IMG/VR virus record: IMGVR_UViG_3300025769_000268
Span: 1-41,280 of that record
Source: a virus
DNA: 41,280 nt
Direction: 5' to 3' (one strand)
Below are positions 1 through 8,208 of this stretch, in pieces (position 1 is the first letter of the stretch; each line of letters begins with the position of its first letter). The notes under the pieces were generated by a model. It was given only the letters and a program-made list of their open reading frames with translations, was not told where the DNA came from and searched no databases. A program made the position numbers and the translations under genes.

Positions 1-1
1 T

Positions 2-733
2 AACGAGCTTGCTGCTGCCTTAGATGATGACGCAGCCTTTCACACAACAGTAACTAACTCTATCGCATTAAAGCTACCTCTTGCGGGTGGTACTATGAGT
101 GGCGCGATAGCAATGGGTACTAACAAGATTACTGGGGCAGGTGATCCGACTGCTGCACAAGATTTGGCGACAAAAGCCTATGTCGATTCGTCTTCTGCTG
201 CGGGTCTTCCCCTATCAGGCGGTACAATGTCTGGTGCTATTGCGATGGGTAACAACAAGATTACTGGTCTTGCAACGCCCACTGCTTCGGCAGATTCGAC
301 TACTAAAGCCTATGTTGACGGCATATTAGGAAGTGCAACTTCAGCAGCAACGTCGGCCACAGCAGCAGCAACAAGCGCAACCGCTAGTGCGAGCAGTGCG
401 TCAGCAGCCTCGACCAGTGAATCAAATGCAGCAACAAGTGCGACTGCTAGTGCAAGCAGCGCAGCAGCATCCGCTGCTAGTTATGATTCATTTGACGACA
501 GATACTTAGGTGCTAAGTCATCAGCCCCATCAGTAGACAATGACGGAAACGCTTTGATTACTGGAGCGATTTATTTTAACTCAAGCAGTAACGGAATGTT
601 TGTCTGGTCTGGCTCTACTTGGGGTCAGGTTGCACCAACAACAACTAACAATATTAAAAATGCCGATGGCGGTTTCGCAAACTCAACATACATTGCAGCA
701 CAATCAATAAATGGAGGAACAGCAAGTGGCTGA
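2..733 (+). CDS. Tail-fibre protein, C-terminal part (5' end outside window)
   Basis: The frame is open from base 2, so the gene begins upstream of the window; the ATG at 95 is internal. The visible part has two copies of a phage tail-fibre module, each with GGTMSGAIAMG, then NKITG, then a TKAYVD ending (bases about 86-185 and 218-317). An Ala/Ser-rich stretch of about 50 residues follows (about 325-480), probably a coiled coil or flexible stalk. The C-terminal 80 residues look like a small beta domain with a YFNSSSNGMFVWSG strand, common in fibre tips. The role is probably host recognition or fibre structure. The stop overlaps the next gene by 8 bases, suggesting translational coupling. The repeats make the fibre call secure; its exact position in the fibre is inferred. 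Confidence 0.85.
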   Translation, partial: NELAAALDDDAAFHTTVTNSIALKLPLAGGTMSGAIAMGTNKITGAGDPTAAQDLATKAYVDSSSAAGLPLSGGTMSGAIAMGNNKITGLATPTASADSTTKAYVDGILGSATSAATSATAAATSATASASSASAASTSESNAATSATASASSAAASAASYDSFDDRYLGAKSSAPSVDNDGNALITGAIYFNSSSNGMFVWSGSTWGQVAPTTTNNIKNADGGFANSTYIAAQSINGGTASG

Positions 734-1328
734 TCTAATACAAATACGAAGAGACACTGCGTCTAATTGGACTTCAGCAAACCCAACACTTGCTCAAGGC
801 GAATTAGGAATAGAAACAGACACCAGTAAGATTAAAGTGGGTGACGGGTCTACTGCGTGGTCTAGTAAAACTTATCTAGTAGATGTTGGTTCTTATCTAA
901 CAGCAACAAGCACTAACACTTTAAGCAATAAGACTTTAGCTGCCACTACTTTATCGGGTCAGTTAACTGGTGCAGATCAAACTGTCTCAGCAATTAACTT
1001 AAAAGACTACGGTGAAATCACTAACGCTATTGGTAACGCTACAGGTGCAAAGACTATTGACCTAACACTGGGTAATTCAGTGACCGCCACGACTACTGGC
1101 GCGACTACTTGGACGTTCTCCAACCCAACCGCTTCTGATGAACTTTGTGGTTTTAGTCTTAAATTAGTCAACGGTGGTAGTGCAACACAAACGTGGCCTA
1201 CATCCGTAGATTGGCCCGCTGCAACTGCTCCTACACTTACGACTTCAGGTACAGACGTTCTAGTATTTACGACCTGTGATGGCGGTACTACATGGTACGG
1301 ATTTGTTGCAGGACTCGCTTTAGCGTAG
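726..1328 (+). CDS. Tail-fibre/tropism-determinant-like protein (200 aa)
   Basis: A GTG start at 726 is preferred over the in-frame ATG at 711, because GGAGGA at 713-718 lies 7 bases before the GTG and the protein then begins MADLIQIRRDT. The N-terminal 45 residues (LIQIRRDTASNW, then LAQGELGIETD, then KVGDGSTAWSS) match the small N-terminal domain of phage major-tropism-determinant and tail-fibre proteins, which docks a receptor-binding protein to the virion. The rest is Thr/Ser/Gly-rich and beta-like, ending in a TWYGFVAG strand, as in fibre tips. It sits between two other fibre genes and is translationally coupled to the first. The family call for the N terminus is good; the receptor is unknown. 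Confidence 0.75.
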   Translation: MADLIQIRRDTASNWTSANPTLAQGELGIETDTSKIKVGDGSTAWSSKTYLVDVGSYLTATSTNTLSNKTLAATTLSGQLTGADQTVSAINLKDYGEITNAIGNATGAKTIDLTLGNSVTATTTGATTWTFSNPTASDELCGFSLKLVNGGSATQTWPTSVDWPAATAPTLTTSGTDVLVFTTCDGGTTWYGFVAGLALA

Positions 1329-1339
1329 AGGATATTTAG

Positions 1340-3316
1340 ATGCCAAGTAATAAAAAGCTATTACAAGCAGCAGCAGGTAGCGCAGGTGGTGATAATCTGT
1401 TTGTGGAAGATGTGTTCTCTACTTATATATACAAAGGTAATGACAGCACAAACCAAATTGTAAACGGGATTGATTTATCTGGTGAGGGCGGTTTGGTTTG
1501 GCAAAAGGCTAGATCAACGTATACAGCTAATCATTTGTTGACGGATACTGTTAGAGGCAGAACTAAGATATTAAGCTCAAATCTTACAGCAGCAGAGGTA
1601 ACTGCAAACGACACTCACATAGCATCTTTTAACAGCGACGGCTTTACGCTTGGTGGCGGTTACACCGCTTACGAAAACTTTAGTGGTATTGTTGATGGCA
1701 TTATGTCTTGGACATGGAGAAAAGCAGAAGGTTGGTTTGACATAGTTTCCTATACAGGAAATGGAGTCAACGGCAGAGAGTTAGCGCATAGCCTCGGATC
1801 AACGCCCGGAATGGTAATTTGTAAGCGTACTGACACCGGACAAAACTGGATAACTCAGCATAAAAGTTTAGACCTTAGCAGTAACAAAACAATGTTTCTC
1901 AATAGCACTGATGCGCTTGCTGTTGCTAATGATTATTGGAACAGTACACACGCCTCTTCCACAGCGATAACTCTTAGTGGTAACTCAGACATAAACGGCA
2001 GCGGTGGTACTTACGTTGCTTATGTATTCGGAGAAGACGCAATCTTCGGTGAAGACGGTGACGAACAGATATGTAAGATGGGTAGTTTTACTACTGACGG
2101 AAACGCTACTCCTCAAGATATAAATTTAGGATTTGAACCACAGTGGTTTATGTATAAACGCACAGACTCATCTGGCAATTGGTTTATGGCTGATATTATG
2201 CGTGGATGGACAGCACAAAATAGTGGAGTAGCAGCAGAGACTTATTTATACGCTAATTTAACTGCTGCTGAAGCCGCACCTAATGCTTGGGGTTCTTCTC
2301 CTACTTCTAGTGGGATTACTTGGAGAGCAACAGGTTTAACTTCTAATTCAACCTACATCTACATGGCTATCCGTAGACCGATGAAAGTTCCCGAAGCAGG
2401 GACAGAGGTTTTTATTGCTAATGAAGGTACTGCTAGTGCAGGTCAGTTTGTTACTGGGTTTCCTGTTGATTTAAATATTAATACAATAGTTAACTCAGCT
2501 AATAATAGGTATACACTAACCAGATTACTAGGAAATGGGAATTATTTAAAAACTGAAGCCTCTTCGGCAGAAGCTACTATTGGCTCTACAATAATGTTTA
2601 CCAATGGCAACGCCAATACTGTATTTGATTTAAATACTAATTGGTACAACGGTCAAACTAATGTTATTAGTTGGTCATTCAAACGCGCTTCTAAATTTAT
2701 GGATGTGGTTTGTTATAATGGTACAGGTTCTGCTCATGCAGAGGCTCATAATTTAAACATAATTCCTGAGTTATTAATCTGCAAAACAAGAACTTTTTCA
2801 AACGGTTGGTTTGTAACTTCGCCTTTATTAGGGCTAGCTAGCGGAACATATCCAAACGCAACTAGATTAGATTCTACCGTGGGATTAATTGGTGGATCAA
2901 CTAATTATTTTAGTCAACAGTCTACGTCAACAAATTTTTATCCTTCAGGTACAAACAATGTCTCATCGCAAACTTATATAGCTTATTTATTTGGCACAGT
3001 ATCTGGAGTAAGCAAAGTAGGAACTTATACAGGAAATGCCACAAATACTACGATTGATTGTGGATTTTCTAACGGGGCTAGATTTGTGTTGATTAAAAGA
3101 GTTAATGATGGATATTCAGGTGATTGGTATGTGTACGATTCGACTAGGGGCATTACAACTGGTGTAAGTCCATATATGCTTCTAAATACAGCCTCCGCAG
3201 AAGTAACCAACGCAGGTTGGCTAGAAGCTGCATCGAGTGGTTTTTTAGTAAACGATAATGCCACTACCCAGATTAATATTAACAACGCTACTTACTTATT
3301 TTTAGCAATAGCATAG
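1340..3316 (+). CDS. Large tail-fibre protein with four repeated beta modules
   Basis: This is a 658-residue protein with an AGAGGA ribosome site before the ATG. Four related segments begin near residues 135, 246, 455 and 559. Each opens with a strand such as VSYTGN, MGSFTTDGN, VCYNGTG or VGTYTGN, and about 20 residues later has a hydrophobic strand ending in a basic pair (VICKRTD, WFMYKRTD, LLICKTR, VLIKRVN). Each continues to a Tyr-rich strand such as YVAYVFG, IYMAIR, YIAYLFG or YLFLAIA. The pattern is that of the DUF7483-type module in marine phage fibre proteins. No catalytic motif or autoprotease domain was noticed. It is probably the outer receptor-binding fibre, with the broken assembly-like gene just downstream. 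The number of modules is read by eye. Confidence 0.75.
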   Translation: MPSNKKLLQAAAGSAGGDNLFVEDVFSTYIYKGNDSTNQIVNGIDLSGEGGLVWQKARSTYTANHLLTDTVRGRTKILSSNLTAAEVTANDTHIASFNSDGFTLGGGYTAYENFSGIVDGIMSWTWRKAEGWFDIVSYTGNGVNGRELAHSLGSTPGMVICKRTDTGQNWITQHKSLDLSSNKTMFLNSTDALAVANDYWNSTHASSTAITLSGNSDINGSGGTYVAYVFGEDAIFGEDGDEQICKMGSFTTDGNATPQDINLGFEPQWFMYKRTDSSGNWFMADIMRGWTAQNSGVAAETYLYANLTAAEAAPNAWGSSPTSSGITWRATGLTSNSTYIYMAIRRPMKVPEAGTEVFIANEGTASAGQFVTGFPVDLNINTIVNSANNRYTLTRLLGNGNYLKTEASSAEATIGSTIMFTNGNANTVFDLNTNWYNGQTNVISWSFKRASKFMDVVCYNGTGSAHAEAHNLNIIPELLICKTRTFSNGWFVTSPLLGLASGTYPNATRLDSTVGLIGGSTNYFSQQSTSTNFYPSGTNNVSSQTYIAYLFGTVSGVSKVGTYTGNATNTTIDCGFSNGARFVLIKRVNDGYSGDWYVYDSTRGITTGVSPYMLLNTASAEVTNAGWLEAASSGFLVNDNATTQININNATYLFLAIA

Positions 3317-3327
3317 GATTATCAACT

Positions 3328-3825
3328 ATGGAATATAGAACTTAATCAGACGGATCACTCAAGTCGCAAGGCGAGATCCGCGCATTAAATAAAAATGTTT
3401 CTTTACCTAAAGTTTGGAACACTGATACTTTTACAACTTTAGGAATAGACCCTGTATTAGAGGCTCCTGCTCCTGCACCTAGCGCAAATTATAAACAAGT
3501 TTCGCGTAATGGGGCTGTTCAAGATTCAAATAATAATTGGGTTTATGCTTGGCAAGAAACAGATATGTTTGCTGACACTACAGTTGATGACGTAACCACA
3601 ACTAAAGCAGAGCATGAGGCAGCCTACCAAGCAAGACTAGATGCTGAGGCTGCTGCTGCGGTAAGAACTAAGCGTGATGGACTGCTTGCTGATACGGACT
3701 GGACAGGCATGTCGGATGTTACTATGAGTTCTTCAATGGCTACATATAGACAGGCACTAAGAGATCTGCCCACTCATTCTAATTTTCCAAACTTAGATTC
3801 TGACGATTGGCCTGAGCTTTCTTAA
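3328..3825 (+). pseudogene. Tail-fibre-assembly-like protein interrupted by TAA at codon 6
   Basis: An ATG at 3328 has an AGGA site at 3315-3318 and opens a frame that reads MEYRT, then TAA (3343-3345), then continues without interruption for 159 codons to 3825. The part after the stop is clearly coding. It has a strand around LPKVWNTDTF, a Pro/Ala linker, a YKQV..NG.VQD segment, and a C-terminal RTKRDGLLADTDWTGM helix followed by RQALRDLP and DWP. That C terminus is the signature of XkdW/DUF4376-type phage tail-fibre accessory proteins. One T-to-A change would turn TAA into AAA (Lys) and give MEYRTKSDGS, so this looks like a single nonsense mutation. The ATG at 3565 could only give the last 86 residues. 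It may be broken, read through, or a sequencing error. Confidence 0.65.
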
Positions 3826-3826
3826 C

Positions 3827-4024
3827 ATGGATGAAAATGTAATTTATTTAGATACAAATAAAACTATTTCTATAGATGTAGTTTTGAATGAAGCATCAGA
3901 AGAAATTGGAAACTGTCTTATTAAGTATGTAGAAAAAGGTTTACCTATAGAAGCTTTAATAGGTCTTTTAGAAATTTATAAGCACAACATGACTGTTGAA
4001 CATGCAAATATAGAGGACATCTAA
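3827..4024 (+). CDS. Small acidic hypothetical protein (65 aa)
   Basis: The ORF starts one base after the stop of the preceding frame and ends one base before the next GTG start, so it sits in a tight operon. The protein is acidic, with alternating hydrophobic residues (IDVVLNEASEEIG, then LPIEALIGLLEIY), suggesting a small helical protein. No family is recognised. An overlapping ORF on the other strand was judged a shadow. Its place next to the fibre genes suggests a virion or assembly role, which is inference only. Confidence 0.55.
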   Translation: MDENVIYLDTNKTISIDVVLNEASEEIGNCLIKYVEKGLPIEALIGLLEIYKHNMTVEHANIEDI

Positions 4025-4025
4025 C

Positions 4026-4304
4026 GTGCCAAGAAAACCTGTTAGTAAAAAGAAAATGGCTTGCAACAAACCTAAACGTACTCCAAGTCACCCTAAAAAA
4101 TCTCATGTAGTAAAAGCCTGTGCTAAAGGCAAAGAAAAAATAATTCGTTTTGGAGAACAAGGAGCAAGCACAGCAGGTAAACCTAAAGCAGGTGAGTCTG
4201 CTAAGATGAAAGCAAAGCGCAAGAGTTTTAAAGCACGACACAGCAAGAATATTAAAAAGGGTAAGATGAGTGCAGCTTACTGGGCTGATAAGGTGAAGTG
4301 GTAA
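4026..4304 (+). CDS. Small very basic phage protein (DUF6321-like)
   Basis: The start is GTG at 4026. The 92-residue product is dominated by Lys and Arg and ends with RKSFKARHSKNIKKGKMSAA followed by YWADKVKW. This basic tail with a Trp-rich end is typical of a small conserved protein (DUF6321-type) in marine phages. Two Cys near the N terminus (MACNK and VKACAKGK) are also seen. The composition suggests nucleic-acid binding, perhaps with packaged DNA or RNA, but no function is established as far as I know. It lies between small virion or lysis genes in an unbroken plus-strand operon. The last bases overlap an alternative GTG start of the next frame. Confidence 0.65.
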   Translation: MPRKPVSKKKMACNKPKRTPSHPKKSHVVKACAKGKEKIIRFGEQGASTAGKPKAGESAKMKAKRKSFKARHSKNIKKGKMSAAYWADKVKW

Positions 4305-4309
4305 TTACT

Positions 4310-4549
4310 ATGACTGAAGTAGAATTAGAATTAGTTATACAGAAAGCAGCCCAAGAAGGAGCTAAACAAGCTCTAAGAGAAGTAGGGTTATCAGACCAAG
4401 AAGCTTATGATGACGTTAAAGAGTTACGAAGTTTACTAGAGACTTGGAAGATTACCAAGACTACAGTAGGTCAAACAATAACTAGAACAATTACTACAGC
4501 ATTACTGACTGCATTAGCAGTTGGGATTTACATGGGATGGGGGGAATAA
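4310..4549 (+). CDS. Small membrane protein (DUF6127-like, 79 aa)
   Basis: The ATG at 4310 is preferred to the in-frame GTG at 4298, which lies inside the previous gene. The protein has an amphipathic charged N-terminal half (about residues 1-50, including GAKQALREVGL and YDDVKELRSLLETW). One C-terminal hydrophobic segment (about residues 56-76, TALLTALAVGIYMGW) is a likely membrane helix. The layout resembles DUF6127-type single-TM phage proteins often found near holins. It is followed by a 51-residue TM protein and a 3-TM holin, so a role in lysis is plausible but unproven. Confidence 0.6.
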   Translation: MTEVELELVIQKAAQEGAKQALREVGLSDQEAYDDVKELRSLLETWKITKTTVGQTITRTITTALLTALAVGIYMGWGE

Positions 4550-4551
4550 AT

Positions 4552-4707
4552 ATGTTGACTGCATTAAATGCATTGCTAGAAAGATTTCAAAACTTTTTAA
4601 CACGTATTAAAAATAAACTAGATGAACGCTCTACTTTAAATAATAGAGTTTTAGTTTATGCAGGGGTTGCAACTGCTATAGTACTTGTTATAGCAATAGC
4701 AATTTAA
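4552..4707 (+). CDS. 51-residue single-TM protein
   Basis: This is a short ORF beginning MLTALNALLERF and ending in a purely hydrophobic helix, VLVYAGVATAIVLVIAIAI. A strong GGGGGAA ribosome site directly precedes the ATG and lies at the end of the upstream gene. An amphipathic basic N-terminal half followed by one C-terminal TM helix fits a small membrane or holin-associated protein. It fills the gap between two lysis-type genes on the same strand. No family is recognised. Confidence 0.6.
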   Translation: MLTALNALLERFQNFLTRIKNKLDERSTLNNRVLVYAGVATAIVLVIAIAI

Positions 4708-4720
4708 AGGAATATAAATT

Positions 4721-5128
4721 ATGATGGGATTAGTAGATAAATTAATTGGCCCTGTGTCAACTATCTTAGACAAGTTTGTAGAAGATAAAGATCAACGCGC
4801 TATGTTGGCACATGAGATAGCGACTATGAGTGAACGCCATGCTCAAGAAACTATAACAGCCCAACTAGAAATTAATAAAACTGAAGCTGCCCATTCTAGT
4901 TTATTTGTAGCAGGATGGAGGCCCAGTATTGGATGGGCTTGTTGTTTAGGAATGGTAGGTAATTTTCTTATTATTCCTTTTGCTAACTTTGGATTAGCAT
5001 TAGCTGAAAAGGATATAGTTGTACCCTTAATTGATTTACAAACTATGATGCCAGTGCTTTTAGGTATGCTTGGGTTAGGCGGTATGCGAACTGTAGAAAA
5101 ACTTAAAGGTGTTCAAAGAGAGAAATAA
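4721..5128 (+). CDS. Holin, 3-TM type
   Basis: This is a 135-residue protein whose charged N-terminal helix (VDKLIGPVSTILDKFVEDKD, then AMLAHEIATM) leads to three hydrophobic segments. These are roughly VAGWRPSIGWACC with GMVGNF, IIPFANFGLALA, and MMPVLLGMLGLGGMRTVEK. The order and the VAGWRP...GW motif match the phage holin family called holin of 3 TMs for gene-transfer release. It would sit in the inner membrane and permit endolysin access at lysis. AAAGGAA precedes a double ATG (4721 and 4724), and either could be used. The lysozyme-like gene lies about 7 kb downstream among virion genes rather than beside this gene. Confidence 0.85.
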   Translation: MMGLVDKLIGPVSTILDKFVEDKDQRAMLAHEIATMSERHAQETITAQLEINKTEAAHSSLFVAGWRPSIGWACCLGMVGNFLIIPFANFGLALAEKDIVVPLIDLQTMMPVLLGMLGLGGMRTVEKLKGVQREK

Positions 5129-5130
5129 TT

Positions 5131-8100
5131 ATGGCTAGGAAAAGAGCATACAAAAAAAGAGCAGACTATCGTAAGGGTGGTAGGGTTACTTATCAGTTAG
5201 GTAGTATAGTTGCAGATGTGCAAGCACCTCAAGAAGAAAAACCTAATAAAGCATTTACTCAAGCAGATGTAGATCAAGCTGTAGCCGATCTTAATGCAGG
5301 AACACGTACAGCTGCTGATCTTGCAGAAGAATATGGTGTATCTCCAGATTATGTTAATCAAAATCTAGCAACTATTAATGCTCAAAATGCTCCTGCACCT
5401 ACGCCTGATCCTGCACCTGCCCCAACTACTACTATACCTGCAGCTATATCATCTATTCCTGCTGATGGTAATTATTCACAATTTGAAACTCAACAAGTAG
5501 CAGATGCTTTAAATAAAGGAACTTTAACTTCAGCACAAGCTGCTGAACAATTTGGAGTTACAGCAAGTCAAGTAGAAGCTGAGTTAAGACGTTTAAATCA
5601 ACAAGCGCAGGGAATTGAACCTACTGGCCCTGATCCCTTTGCAGGAGGTTTACCAAGCCCCGAAAGAGGACGTGCTATTACTAGGACTACTCAAGATGTA
5701 TCTTTTAAAGATGCAGCAGGTAAACAGTCTTATGTTCCCGGAAGTTATTTAAAAAATTATAAGCCTGTTAATATAGATACTGCTATTGCAAAACAACAAG
5801 CAACAGCTATTGATACAACAGGTACAATAACTCCTGATTCTGCTATACAGAACCTTAAATCTTTTTCTGGTATTACTGGTATAGATGATGCTACTTCAAC
5901 AGCGATTACCGCAGCTAGTGGTACAGTTGAAAAAGGCATAGCCGATGGCACAATAAAAGCTTCTGACTATGAGGCTGCTCTAACAGGAGAACTATCAAAA
6001 ACAATTCCTGCATTTGCAGGTGCGCCTAGTTCCGCAGTAATGGCAGAATTAAGAGCGTTAACATCTCCTGCACAAGCTGCTCAAATTAGTGCTACAGAAG
6101 CAAAAGCAAGTCAAGCATCAGTAGCAGATTACACAATAGACTCTAAAGCTTTTGTACCCGATGTTACTGGTACAACTGCTACTTTATCTGACAGCCCTCA
6201 AGCAGAAGCTACAAGCAGAGCAGCTATTACAGGTAAAACAGCTACTGGCGAAGAAGCTAAGATTATAGAACAAGTAGGTTACACAGCCCGACAAAGAGCA
6301 GCAATAACTGGAGAAGCAGCTAAAGGTGCTGCTGCAAATGTAATTGCTGTTACAGGTGATATACCCTCAGACGTTGCTGCAGCTGTTGTTGAAGACCCTG
6401 CATCTGTAACTGCTATGGTAGATACTCAGCCTATAGAAGTACAAGCAGCCATAGCTGCCTTACCTCCTGAAGCATTAGTCTCTGCTCAGATGGAAACTCT
6501 ATTAGGCGGTATGGAGTCAGGCACTATACCTATGTGGGCTAAACCTGCTGTAGCTGCAGTTGAACAAGGATTAGCCTCCAGAGGTTTAGGAGTCTCTACA
6601 GTAGGTAGGGATGCTTTGTTTAATTCAATTATACAAACAGCATTACCTATAGCACAAAGTAATGCACAAGCATTGCAAAATAATGCAGCACAAAACTTAA
6701 CAAATCAACAAACAGCTAACTTAGAAGAAGCACGTTTAAATTCTACAAGACGTTTAAGTAATTTATCTAATCAACAAACAGCTGCTTCACAGACAGCACA
6801 GTTTGCACAGAACTTAAAAGTCCTTCAAAGTCAACAAGGCCAAGAAGCTGCTTTACTTTCTGCTCAACAACAGCAACAAGTAAAAGTACAAAATTTACAG
6901 AACCGTCAAAGATCTGCAGAGTTGACGGCACAGAATCAACAGCAAACAAATTCTCAAGAACTAGGGAATGCACAGCAGATAGAGTTAGCTGAATTAGAAA
7001 TAAAGAATCAAGCTGAACAGCAAAATATGACTGCTCAGAATCAAGAGCGTCTTGCAGAAATGCAAGTGGCTGCTGATTTCTTATCTAAGAATGCAGGGTT
7101 TAAGCAACAAATGGAGCTTGCTAATTTAAGTTCCGATCAACAAATGAGACTCGCTAATCTGACTGCACAAAACCAAGCTGCTTCAGAAACTCTGTCTAAT
7201 GCACAGCAAACAGAGTTAACAAATCTCAATGCTAAGATGCAAACTAATATTACTAGTGCAAACATAGCTGCTCAAATGAATGTTGCTCAATTAAGTGTAG
7301 ATCAACAAAGGGCAGTTACTAATGCTACAACACAAGCAAAGATTGATTTAACTAAGTTCTCAGCTGCTCAACAAGTAGAGTTAGCTAATAGTCAATTCAT
7401 GCAAAATACTACACTAACGAATATGAATGCTAGACAACAATCAGCTATGCAAAATGCCACAGCTATGGCTTCTTTAGATTTAAGTACAGCTGACTCAAGG
7501 ACAAAACTAGCAGTAGAAAATGCTAGAAACTTTTTACAAATAGATGTAGCTAATTTAAATAATGCTCAACAGGCTGTTATATTAGATACTCAAATGTCAC
7601 AACAACAATTACTATCTAATCAAGCTGCTGAAAATGCAGCTAGACAATTTAGTTCTACATCTGAGAATCAAATCAATACATTTCTTACTACACAAGAAAA
7701 TGCTATGGAGCAGTTTAATGCTAGTCAATCAAATGCAATGTCACAATTTAATGCTTCTGAAAGTAACAGACTAGCTGCTTTAGATGCTAACAATGCTGTA
7801 GATGTTGCTAAGTTTAACGCTCAAGTAGAATTACAAGTAGAACAATTTAATAGTAATATAGATAATCAAAGAGATATTTGGAATGCTTCTAATGCACAGG
7901 CAATAGAACAGGCTAATACTAATTGGCGTAGACAATCTAATACAGCTAACACAGCTGCTATTAATGCTGCTAATGCACAGAATGTACAGAATGCTTATGG
8001 TATATCTACACAAGAGTTAGATTTTCTTTGGAATACTTTAAGAGATGAAGCTACATTTTTAAGAAAACAAGAACTAGATACAGCTGCACAAAAAACAAAT

Positions 8101-8199
8101 ATGTATATTACTGCTATGAATAATGAAAGTAATACAGCAATAAATAATACTGGTGTTGCTAATGGCGTTAAAGATTTAATTGAAGAAATATTCGGATAG
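5131..8199 (+). CDS. Large Q/N/A-rich virion-associated protein (1022 aa)
   Basis: The protein has three parts. Residues 1-20 are basic and contain YRKGGRV (13-19), a motif also seen in the 2109-residue protein. Two related segments follow at about 45-75 and 110-145 (QADVDQAVADLNAGTRTAAD with a LAEEYGVS end, and QQVADALNKGTLTSAQAAEQ with FGVTASQV), resembling small helix-turn-helix-like repeats. From about residue 500 to 960 it is a very long Gln/Asn/Ala-rich helical region with repeats such as NQQTANL, NAQQTELTNL and ANLNNAQQ, probably an extended coiled coil. Marine podovirus-like phages carry comparable proteins among tail or internal virion genes. The C terminus (ELDFLWNTLRDEATFLRKQE) is conserved-looking. 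Its exact role is unknown; a tail or ejection rod is inferred. Confidence 0.7.
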   Translation: MARKRAYKKRADYRKGGRVTYQLGSIVADVQAPQEEKPNKAFTQADVDQAVADLNAGTRTAADLAEEYGVSPDYVNQNLATINAQNAPAPTPDPAPAPTTTIPAAISSIPADGNYSQFETQQVADALNKGTLTSAQAAEQFGVTASQVEAELRRLNQQAQGIEPTGPDPFAGGLPSPERGRAITRTTQDVSFKDAAGKQSYVPGSYLKNYKPVNIDTAIAKQQATAIDTTGTITPDSAIQNLKSFSGITGIDDATSTAITAASGTVEKGIADGTIKASDYEAALTGELSKTIPAFAGAPSSAVMAELRALTSPAQAAQISATEAKASQASVADYTIDSKAFVPDVTGTTATLSDSPQAEATSRAAITGKTATGEEAKIIEQVGYTARQRAAITGEAAKGAAANVIAVTGDIPSDVAAAVVEDPASVTAMVDTQPIEVQAAIAALPPEALVSAQMETLLGGMESGTIPMWAKPAVAAVEQGLASRGLGVSTVGRDALFNSIIQTALPIAQSNAQALQNNAAQNLTNQQTANLEEARLNSTRRLSNLSNQQTAASQTAQFAQNLKVLQSQQGQEAALLSAQQQQQVKVQNLQNRQRSAELTAQNQQQTNSQELGNAQQIELAELEIKNQAEQQNMTAQNQERLAEMQVAADFLSKNAGFKQQMELANLSSDQQMRLANLTAQNQAASETLSNAQQTELTNLNAKMQTNITSANIAAQMNVAQLSVDQQRAVTNATTQAKIDLTKFSAAQQVELANSQFMQNTTLTNMNARQQSAMQNATAMASLDLSTADSRTKLAVENARNFLQIDVANLNNAQQAVILDTQMSQQQLLSNQAAENAARQFSSTSENQINTFLTTQENAMEQFNASQSNAMSQFNASESNRLAALDANNAVDVAKFNAQVELQVEQFNSNIDNQRDIWNASNAQAIEQANTNWRRQSNTANTAAINAANAQNVQNAYGISTQELDFLWNTLRDEATFLRKQELDTAAQKTNMYITAMNNESNTAINNTGVANGVKDLIEEIFG

Positions 8200-8208
8200 G
8201 AGTTTTAA

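Noticed and set aside
711-725. ATG start for the second fibre gene
   Set aside because: GGAGGA at 713-718 is the ribosome site for the GTG at 726 and would be inside the coding sequence.
3343-3345. Genome-wide TAA recoding to explain the in-frame stop
   Set aside because: Most genes in the window end with TAA at sensible positions just before the next start, so TAA is a normal stop here.
3945-4241. Cys/Phe-rich minus-strand ORF
   Set aside because: Antisense to two small plus-strand genes; composition is what the complement of Lys-rich codons would give.
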